Both the position numbers and the translations under genes were made by a program. The notes under the pieces were generated by a model. It did not search any database. It saw nothing but the letters and a program-made list of their open reading frames with translations, and was not told the origin of the DNA. A DNA stretch of 64,000 nucleotides from Oncomelania hupensis (lineage: Eukaryota; Mollusca; Gastropoda; Littorinimorpha; Pomatiopsidae), in the NCBI GenBank assembly GCA_036898135.1, contig CM072512.1:13994425-14058424 (forward strand). The letters are read 5' to 3'. Below are positions 46,603-57,900 of this stretch, in pieces (the first letter of the stretch is position 1; each line of letters opens with the position of its first letter).

Positions 46603-48681
46603 CTGGGAAAAGACCAAACAAATGGCGTGAAGTGATCATGAACTGATTCATACAACTACATTGGTGGGTGACCACAAAAATATGAGACATAAAAAAACAA
46701 CTGTATTCGACCAAAGAATTACATTCAAAAAGTTCTTTCTGGCTATGCAAAACACAAAGAATAACAATATAAAGAATTACAATCGACCAGTTCACTAAAT
46801 AATAACAAGTTACCATGAAATAACATTGTTGATCCTGTGGAAAATAGTTATGGAAAAAAAATTCTAAAACAATTAAAAGTGTTACAAAAATTAATAATAG
46901 GACAAAAACGGGGGTCTGATGAGATTATTTTACTGATCACCCCACTGAGAACAAAAGCAACCCTGCTCACGCAAAAGTTGCAAGCGATTTTAAGAAATGC
47001 TCAAAATTAACAGAACAGACACTTTGAATTGTGAGTCACAGACCCTAACAATATGACACAACATTTAGTGTACAAATATTTCTATATCTTTGCCTGTGTG
47101 CCATACATTACTATCATGTCCACCATTTCAGCCCTAAAAAAGATTGTAAAATCGTCAAGTGGTTAAAAAAGGTTCAATAGAGTCAAACTAAAAATTGCTG
47201 TTACATAACAAATCTATCAATAAAACTCCTCTTTAGATTCCATGCCAAAATTTAAACTGTTTCAAAATCAGTGTACACAGTCAAAAGCTTCATCCTCCTA
47301 GAAAGCCTAAAACATCAAAACTTCAACTACCCAACAAGCTGCTACTGTCAAAGCTTCAACCATTACCTTTAGCCTTGAGGTGTCTGTTGAGAGTGCCGTG
47401 CTCGGCAAAGCCGCGGCCACAGCGATGACAGCGGAAAGGGCGTTCTCCAGTGTGGGTGCGCGCATGGCGCATCAGGGACCCTTTCTCTCGGAAATGTCGC
47501 TGGCACAGCCGACACTCAAATGGGTAGAAGTCGGTGTGAGTCCTAATGTGCACTTTCAAAGCGTTCTGCCAATACGGCCAACAAAATGGATTACAATTCA
47601 TTTTCTAATGCTGAAGAAACGTTAAATCGTAAAAGATTACTATTGCCCCAGCCTGTAGTAGCATTATATTTTACCACAATGAATTATTCCAACAACTGTT
47701 TAATCAGATTGATGAAAACAGTACTTTTAATACACATAATATTTTTTGACAAGATGTTTTTTTTTTAAATTCACAATTTCTTCAATGACTGACGGAACAG
47801 CCATCGCTAATGAAAGTATGATGATGCTGGTGACTTGTATAGTGTCATATCCATGCTCAAGGCATCTAATCTACAAAACTGATACCAGTCAACCAAGAAT
47901 GAACCAGAAGGGCAAAGCCCATAATAATGGTTCACGTGCTCTCTATGGAACTCGCAATATTTAACATGAAAATGAGTGCCAGAAAAAAACTAAAATGAAA
48001 CGGAGGCATTAAAATGCAAAGTAATACCGATTTTGATCTTTCTACGCTCTTGATCTTGAGATGACCTTGACCTCTGTCTCCAAATACACTATGTACTATC
48101 AAATAAACTACAGAAAAAGTACAAGTGAAGTCATTCATTCGCTGATCATTGATGAGGTCTCGTGGATATACATCATCTTACCAAGTTTGGTTGTGATAGA
48201 TGAAATAGGTTCTGGGATATTAACTCTTTGCCTGCCTGCTTGTGAATGTGTGATGATAATGCTTGATGATGGTAATAGTAATGCAGTTACAATTGTTTTT
48301 GTGCTAGTGAATGTGTGATGATAATGCTTGATGATGGTAATAGTAATGCAGTTACAATTGTTTTTGTGCTAGTGAATGTGTGATAATAATGCTTGATGAT
48401 GGTAATAGTAATAGTAATGCAGTTACAATTGTTTTTGTGCTATTGAATGTGTGATGATAATGCTTGATGATGGTAATAGTAATGCAGTTACAATTGTTTT
48501 TGTGCTAGTGAATGTGTGATGATAATGCTTGATGATGGTAATAGTAATGCAGTTACAATTGTTTTTGTGCTAGTGAATGTGTGATGATAATGCTTGATGA
48601 TGGTAATAGTAATGCAGTTACAATTGTTTTTGTGCTAGTGATTGTGTGGAAAAAAAAAAAAAAAAACTTGAATAAATTCAC

Positions 48682-48721
<40 letters not shown>

Positions 48722-51700
48722 TTGCCTGCCAATCGACGATATATCGTCGATCTGAGCCGCCATGTTTGTGCCAATCGACGATATATCGTCGATTTCAGTA
48801 TTCCGTTTCGTTCCGGTTTTTTGCGCAGTCCAATCCAAGTTTTATTTTAACCAAAGAGAGATAACTCTTTCTACTTTCGTTCTCGATCGACACGCGCGTG
48901 GTTTCTTCAAATTGATTCGTTTTTAGAGTGTTTTTTGTGCATTTTACTAAGCATTGTGATGGGCACAATCGACAGTGTGTCAAACTCTGCTAATAATCAA
49001 TATAATTTCAAACTGTAAAGTGTATTTTGATCCTAAATAAATTTTCTTTCTGGTGTGTGAAGCTGATTCAGTGATTGGAATTATTCCTCCATATTTTTTT
49101 TATCACTGTGGTATGTAGAAATATTTTTATTTTATTTTATCATTTCTAAAAGATCAACATGCTTTCAAAACACATATTTCAATAACATAATCAAATTAAC
49201 ATTTTTGTGTTGTTTTTTTTTATTCTTCACTTTTTTACCTTTAATTTGATATGAAATATGTCTATTTAACAACTATTATTGAAAGAACAGTAGCTTAAAT
49301 GCCTAAGGTACTGAACTTTCTTTCCGGTGCCAGATAAATGTCTGGCTCAAACATGGAAACATGCCTGGCAGGCAAAGAGTTAAGCCACTTGCAAAGATTG
49401 TACAGTCAACACAAGACAGATGGACAAAAGGACAACTTTTTTTTTTTTTTAATGTAAACTTTGCACCATTTACCTTGCACATATTTGCAAAAAAACTGGC
49501 TTTTTTTTCTTTTTTTTGTGGGGGAGGAAGGGGTGGTAGAGGAGGAGAGGCGAGTGGGGAGAGGGGTGAGGTTGTGTGTGTGTGCGTGTAGTAAATAGAC
49601 TCACTTTGCTATACATGCGAGTCAAAAATGTGGATAGCTTTCAAAAGTGAACTGAGTTGAACTGTTCTTATACTGCGCTTTTCCAGCTCAAGATTTGCTC
49701 AAGGCCTTTTTGCTTTGCTTTCCATTTTTGTTAGGCACATTTCAATAAAACAAATATATCAGTTAAAAAAAAAACGAAAAGAAAATGTTTAATCGCAATT
49801 AAATTATTCAAGCACAGTACATTAAAAACCATACATCAAAATATGCAAGTTTTAATTATACAACTATGATCTATGAGCATTAAGCCTCATGGTTACAGGG
49901 AAGTATGCTACATGCAACTGAATTCATTCTTTCATTATCTTTCTGCCTGCTACTCACATTTGTTTTGAAAGATTTATCACAGAGGTGGCAGCAGAACGGC
50001 CGGTCAGAGTTGTGGATTTTGAGGTGTTCCCGCACGTGGCCAATTCTCTTAAACAGTTTGCCACACTCTCCACACTTGAAGTTGCGTTCGTCCGTGTGCA
50101 CGATGAAGTGCTTGTTGAGGGCGTCTTTGGTCACAAAGGACTTCTTGCATATGGAGCACTCGTGTGGGCGATCACCTGACCAACACAAAGGGAGAAAACA
50201 AAATCAGAAAATTGTTTAGTAATATTTTAAAATGCACGTGTCATTATGATGTTGCTGTTTGTTGCCATCAAAGTACAACTCACGGCTGGAGGTTGGGGAG
50301 AGGGAAGGGGGGAGGGGGAATATTAAAAATTTTGTAGTGAAATGGAATTAGATTAGTAATTGTTTGCTTATTTTTACTTATCCTGGGAACATTCCAAATA
50401 CGTTAATAAAATAGTTGCACCTGCTGCGGGCCCAACATATTATCAGAATTCTTAACTTAGATGACTCTTCAAATCCGCACTTCTAATTCATTTTCTAAAG
50501 AATGCGCTACAGAGAATAAAAACACGCACATCTGAAATGGAACCTAAAATTCCCTAAATCTCTATCCATTGCAAAAAAAAAGAGGTCAGCAAAATACATA
50601 TATGCTCAACACACAGGGTCATTCACAGACCTGCCTACCCTAGTTTTTAAAAAAGAGTAGCAGCCAGAACGTAATACCATAGTTTTACTGTAAAAACCGT
50701 AGCATGATAACTTTTCATCAATCGACAAAATTTAAAACAATACTTATAGTATTATAAGTAACTGATTTGTGCCAGAATAAAAATGTGTTAATGCTTTGTT
50801 TTCTCAATCTGTAATTTGTTTAATAATAAATTAAGTGTCATCATTTATCTTAGTATTCTTTTTAAAATATCCACTATCTGAAAATGCAATATGCTGAAGT
50901 GTTCAAAAAGTACACTACATGCATTACACTATACAGATTAAATCTGTACATTGTATACATTTACTGACAAAAACAAATTAGATAATACATAGCATGAATG
51001 TTATGAACCAAATCTTCATCATCCCTTTAGTGATCATTTGTTAACTGGTGGCATATGCAGATTTAACAGCAAGTTTACAAGTACTCAGCCTTGGGAAATG
51101 CCTTGATTTTATTATGCAATATGTTTAAGTGTTCAAAACGTAGCCTACATGTACCATGAAATGAATTAAAAGGACTTGTATGGCCACTCTTATGTACCAA
51201 GTGCAATCCGCATCTTAAATTTAAGCAAACTGTAATACCCCCAGTTACCTACATTTTTCTTCTGTGTACTGTGATGATGTAATGTAATATGATGTGAGTC
51301 GTGCAATGAAGTAAGCTATTTGTTATGCGTATGATTGTCTTAATTAATGTTTTATATAACAAAAACTGTTAATATTTCTTTTAGTTTTTAATCTTTCCGT
51401 CTTAGTCTTTGTGCTACTAAAGACAAATTTCCATGTTATTGTATTTTAACTATGGACAATAAAGATTCGTATTCGTATTTAAATATACTAACTATTAAAA
51501 TATATACAGTGTACAACTTGTATGAATTTTATCAACTACAAGTATTATTCAGTATGCTTTTATTGAATTTCAAAGCTTAACCGAAAATTCTTTATCACAT
51601 ACCCTACAGTAGGCATGATGAACATTTTTTTTTAAGGTAGCAAAGTGGGCCAACGTGTTGTGTAATCTGAAATAAATCTCTGTTGCATTGGTCGTGCACA

Positions 51701-51933
51701 TTTTGAAGCTTACACAGAATTTTCTTCATTGTCACTTCCCGAACTGTCTGTTTCATGAAGCTTTCGTTTTTGAGGCTGCTTTGACATTTTGACGAGAACA
51801 GCATGAGCAAATGAAAACAAAAAGAGACAAAATGGCGCTAGATGAATCTCGCAAAGTCTCACTCGCGATATTTTAAGCGAGATTACCAGGATCGACCACT
51901 CGCAACTCACGCACTACACCTGTGTGTTGATGG

Positions 51934-51968
<35 letters not shown>

Positions 51969-54900
51969 ACAAAATTTTAAAAAGCGTAGTTTTTTTAAGC
52001 AAACCATAGCAGCGTAGCATGACGTGAAAAACCATAGTATGCTACGCTTTTTCGTAGCGGTAGGCAGGTCTGCATTCAGCCTATACATGCCGGGCCTTTA
52101 AAATCATGAAGGTTCTAATATAGAGCTTTTCCAGCTCAAAAAGCTGCTCAAGGCATTGGCTGATACAGGATCTAGGCGCCCACATGCTGCCTAGCTTAAG
52201 CGCATCGCCTGACTGCCCCCGCATTAAAAGTGCAGGAATCATTGCAAACTGGAAACTGCTGTGTTTACCTGTATGACTTTTCATGTGTTGCTTGAGGTAG
52301 CTGGTTCCCCTGAACGCCCGGTTACAAATGGGGCACTGGCTGATGGCCCTGGCACTGAGCTGTTCGGTGCTGTCTCCTTCCGCAACGTTTGAGGCTGGCA
52401 GGCCTAACAACTGCTTTACGGCAATCTGGGCATCACTGTGGAACGGCAGAAAAAGAAAACCACACACACATTCCATTTCCATCTCACTGCCTTGTGTTGT
52501 AGTTGTGTTCGAAAATATTATTTCTAATCGTTTTCTGTTGTGTTTTGTCTTCCTGAAAAACAGCTGAGCTTGAAAATGTGCATTGTACTGTTTTCTCGGT
52601 TTTGCCCAAATAAGCAGTCTTTTAATGTAATTATCCATTTGTTTCTTCATTATTTCTACCTCACAAGAATAGAAGCTGTTACACAGCACACTTTTCACAT
52701 CAGAGAACTGCTAAAAATAGGCTTAGAAATACACTTTTTAAGGCAATTAGTTATCACCACTATCATCACCACAATCATCATCATCATCATTATCATCACC
52801 GTCATCTGCCAAGTCACGAGTTATACTAGGTCAAAGACCGTTTCTGGATCAACAAACCCAACCCAACATCTGAGGTTCAACACCGATACCGTATAGTTTC
52901 ATCATAAAAGATACTCACGCGTTGTCTTTAGAGGAACGGCTGACGTTTTCCTTTGAGAGGTTGCTGTCCACAGGAGGAAAAAGAATGTTTGGATCAACGC
53001 CCTGAAATGAAATATACCACATTTAATATTAGTACCCTGACGAAATAAATAATCATTCACAATACCACTAATACACTAACAAAACAAAATCACATGCAAG
53101 TTACATCTTTGTAGGTAATCTAATGGTGTTTTTCTCTTTAGCCATAGCCACTGAATGAAAGTACAGGGGAAGGCATCCTGACACTCAAGCTGAGATCAGC
53201 ATCGCAACTCGGGCAAGCCGCGCTGACTGCCGCTATACACTAGTAGGCTTTGGTCTTTGCCTTTGTCTGCAGCCAAAAAGGTCCATTAGGACTGGAGACT
53301 TCAAGTTGATGAGAAGAAATGCTGTCAGTTGTCATTTTTGCCTGAGTGGCAGAGTGTAGCTTTAATTTTATAATATTAATGAAGAAAACATATAACAGAT
53401 TTTGGGAAGGTGTATATACATGTCAAATTGTGTATTTTTAATGGTAGACTACACTACAGTCAAACTGCATAAGATAATCTCCTGTCCAAATGTCCCTCGA
53501 CATTGGGCCATTTAGCGGCAGTAACATGTCCCTGCTACATTTGAGTCGAAATTTGACAGGATTATCTCCCATTCACTGAAACTTATTAAAAGGCATAACT
53601 GTTGCACGAAGAAATGCCAAAGCTAGCAGTGTGAGGCCAAATGTAAATAAAGCAGAAAGAAGCCAATATCCTACCTTGAGCTGCACCAGATGTTTGGACT
53701 GGATGTGAGAGTGCAGCTCTAATCTGTCCTCTGTGGAGTAGTGGCAGAAGCCGCAGTGGGAAGGGAAGTCAGCTAGGTGCAAGCGAAGATGTGCTCGCAG
53801 ACCTTCCATTTCACAGCAGTCTTCTTTGCATACCTGCCACAGGAATGGAGAACTCCAGCTTTCAACATATGAATGAATGAATGAATAATTTATAAAACGC
53901 GTAAATATCTCCACGCCGACGGGCATGATCGCAGCGCTGGTGGGAGGGAGGTGGATAAACACACACACACACACACCCCCACACACACACACACACAGTG
54001 GCGGGAAGGGTGCATACATCATAACTTAACATTTTAACTTCTTCACTATCGCTCAACACATTCTAGCAGGCAGACCAGTCAATTAACATTTATGCAAAAC
54101 TTTCACGCAGTGACTTATGAAATTGGGATGAGATCAGATAATTATACATCCAGATTAGCAAGAATAGAAGAAATGTGTTTTCAAGTTTCTGCGAAATGCA
54201 CCGACAGAGTCTGCTCTCTTTATGCCTTCTGGAAGAGCATTCCACCAGACCGGTGCAGTGTATCTGAAAGACCTCTGGCCATACCTCTTAGTCCTACACT
54301 GCTTGTGCCCAGGAACAACAAATAAAGACTTGGAAGCTGAGCGGAGGCTGCGAGATGGTTCGTACACATTCAGAAGTTCGAACAGGTATTCAGGAGTGTG
54401 CTCTTTAACTCTTCATACTATAGTAACAATTAAAGCCTTCACCTCTTTCTGTGGGTTTGTGTCAACATGGGGTGTTTCACCAAGGAAAGACAACCCAGCA
54501 CTGCAATATTCAGAAAGTATCTTGCATCTGTACCTGTACATCGACTGAATATCGCCTCTGGCTACACATCAACGGAAGGTTAGGCTCTCACTTAAGTAAC
54601 CCCCAAAATACATTAAAAAAAAAAAAGTATGGACAAATTTAAAACTTAAACCCTTGAAAATTTCTTTTACACAAGGTACCTGCCCTTACTACATGTATAT
54701 ATCAGGGCTTCCAATGGTCTGAGATAAAAAAGGAGGAAAATGACCGAGTGACGAGGTCACGAGCGCACGACCCTAAACACTGTCACAACACTGTCTGCTA
54801 TAAAAGAAACAATTTTATTAGTGAGAGTGAAGTAGAAGAAAGAAAATAAGTGATTTACAAAAGTTTGTATGTAAGGTCTCACATGAATAGAGAATAAGGC

Positions 54901-57900
54901 AAATATGGAATTTACCACATTTTAACGATCTTTTGATCCGTAATTGATTTCGTTCGAGCACAAGACGCAAAACGCGTGTCCGACACGAGGAATCTTTCGG
55001 ATATGTTGACTCAATTTTTCTTCTTCTACCTCCACCTCCATCCAGTCCCATCTCCACTTGTTTTTGCAAGAAACATCGTCAAACTTTTGGCCGCGTTGAA
55101 CAAAAATTCGACCCGCCATTTTTGCCTATTCGCAAACAGAACGATGATCCGTTTCCAGTCTTCGAAACCAGCCAATTACAGATCAACCAAACTGAGACTG
55201 TGTTACGGATATTTTGGAGCCCCTATAAAATTTTTACCTCGGCAGTTTTCTACGGCGGAACTTTAAAATTTTTCGGCTGAAATTTTTTTTAAATGGCGGA
55301 AATTCGCCGAACGGCGGAAGATTGGAAGCCCTGATATATGCAAAGAGATTTTCTTCTCCGTTTCTTACAATACACACAGCGTTTTTGTGTTGTTGATGAG
55401 CCATCATAAGCAGTATAGTTTGCTAAATGATAACATTGGGGAAGAGGTTACTGTTCAGCTGTGTGGGGTACACAAATACTGAGTTCATCAAACAATGCCC
55501 TTGCTATGCATCACAAAGCATACACCCAAACACAGACCTGCCTACTCTCCCGCTTTTGGCGGGAGACTCACGCTTTTGGCGGGAGACTCACGCTTTTGAC
55601 ATGCATCCTGTTGCTTTTGTTGTTATACTGTTACACTTGAAAACTGTTGTTGAAAAGGGTGGTTATCTTTTTGATTCCCTGTCTCCCGCTTTTACTCTGA
55701 GGGGGGTAGGCAGGTCTGCAAACACTGAGATGTGGATATATGAAACAGCACTTACTTTGCACTGAGTTGGAGTAAGGTTCTGGGCTGCAGAGGCTGAGAG
55801 GAGCTCACCTACGTCTCTCTCGGACACCTCTCCTTCCTCCATCTGTAACCAACATCCTCGTTGCTTCTATCTTCATTGTAAACATCACCGTCATCCTCAT
55901 ACCACCTCTATCATTGACATCCCCATTATCATCACCATCATTCTCGTATGTTTTGCCCGAATAAAACCTCTACACACTAAGATAAAATGCAAACCGCTGC
56001 ATACTGACTTTCCGCTAACCACTAAAAAGTATAACTGGAAAAGAAAATAATTTATCTAATCACTTATTTTGAACCGCACGTCTGTCTCTTTTCCCAAGGA
56101 AATGTTCTGACCGAGACTACAGTATAACAAAGTCATCCAGATCCAGATTTGGAGAGTAATGTTTAAAAAGCAATAAACCTGCTAAAATAAAAAAAAATCC
56201 CAAAATGAATATTTTAATAACAGATTACATATTTCCTATCTTATCCGCAACTCGAAAGTCGTTGGGGCACCACAGAAGATTGTTTAACCTATCCTATCCT
56301 GTAACTTGAAGGTTGTTGGGATACCACAGATGTTCGTTTAACCAGTGTATTCTATCTTTCTCTGTCCTCAACAACCCTCATGGCTTCGCTCAGTGTCAAG
56401 CTAGTCCATTCTCGAATGTTGTCCTCCCACCTTTTTCTGTCTCCCTCTTCAACTGCCTCATTGCACCATGCCTTGAGGATGATCTTTGCAAGGCCTGATG
56501 CTCAGATGACGTGGCCATACCATCGGAGTTTCCGGTTCTTCACCACTGTGAGCATGTCATCGTGTTGTCCAATAGTTTGTGTGATGGTCTGTCGGACTTC
56601 GTTGTTGGTAATGTGCTTGGTAAAGGAAATGCCCAGAAGTCTTCTGTAGCATCTCATCTCCATGATTTTGTATTCTTCGTTTTAGATCTGCTGTGAGGGT
56701 CCATGTTTTGCAAGGTAATAGAACAGTATATGCTTGCGATATATTTCCAGTATTGCCAAAATACTGTGCTATCTGGATCTTGTGCAGTCTCCTAAATTAT
56801 ACAGACCAGAAGAAAAACAACCCAGAATCACCCCCTCTCCTTCTAATTATATATTATCAGACCTGCCTACCTTACGCATTACTGATCAGTAGTTTTCCCT
56901 GTGAATTTCAGTAATTTTGCATTTTCCTTCAGTAATTCTACAGACACGAGTAAATGCGGTGTTTCTGAATAACCAAGGTATGAATAAATTCATGGCACGT
57001 TTACTAATACTACTTAAAAAGCACAAAAAAACAGTTTTTAAAAGGATAGCAAAAAGAATGAAACAATATCAAACAGATTTTAAAAAGATTACTTAATATC
57101 ATGAAAGACCATGGCATGCAACAAAAGATAAACCTGCACATCACTGACCCGGTTGTGATGAAGGATAACTGTCCCACAGAGTTTTATTTACATTACAGGT
57201 GATTGACTCAAATGCCATTTTCATGATAAAGATGTGTAACTCACAGGAATAGGCACTACACATAAATTATGAATTCTAAGTTTGCCTTTAAAAATTTTTT
57301 TTTTTTCGTTTCATCAGCTGTCAAAATAAGGACTTGTAACTGTGAATGGATATCATCATATATATATCTCATATATATATGTATATTGTTCTAAACTGCT
57401 CTCACCATTTCGTTGAAAGTAGACACAGTTTCGTTGTTGCTGACTACCTGCGCTTCAGTCAGGACCTGCTCTCCATTTTCACCCTCTGTCACCAACATCA
57501 CCATCTCACCCGGCACAATGTTGTTGAAACTGTCACCGCATTTTGACTGTTGGGCCATAGCAGCAGGGATGTTGGGAATGTACGCCCATTTTTTACCATA
57601 GCGTGGTAGGTCTGCATCTGTCTTCTTGGTGCAAGGGGTTCTGAAGGTAATGAATGTCAACTTATAATAAGCCCAAACCTTTCCACTTTCAAAGACTACT
57701 TCCCAACACCTAACAATAAGTAACTACAACAAACAAGCTGCACCAACACACACAAAACTAATACATACACTAAGAGCAATGAAATAAACCATTCCACACT
57801 ATAGCATGCTCGAACAGATGGAAATAAAGATTTGAGACCCCGAAGTGTTGGTGTTGTTTGTTTTTTTTTAAACCACCCATAATCAATTCAAATGATATGA

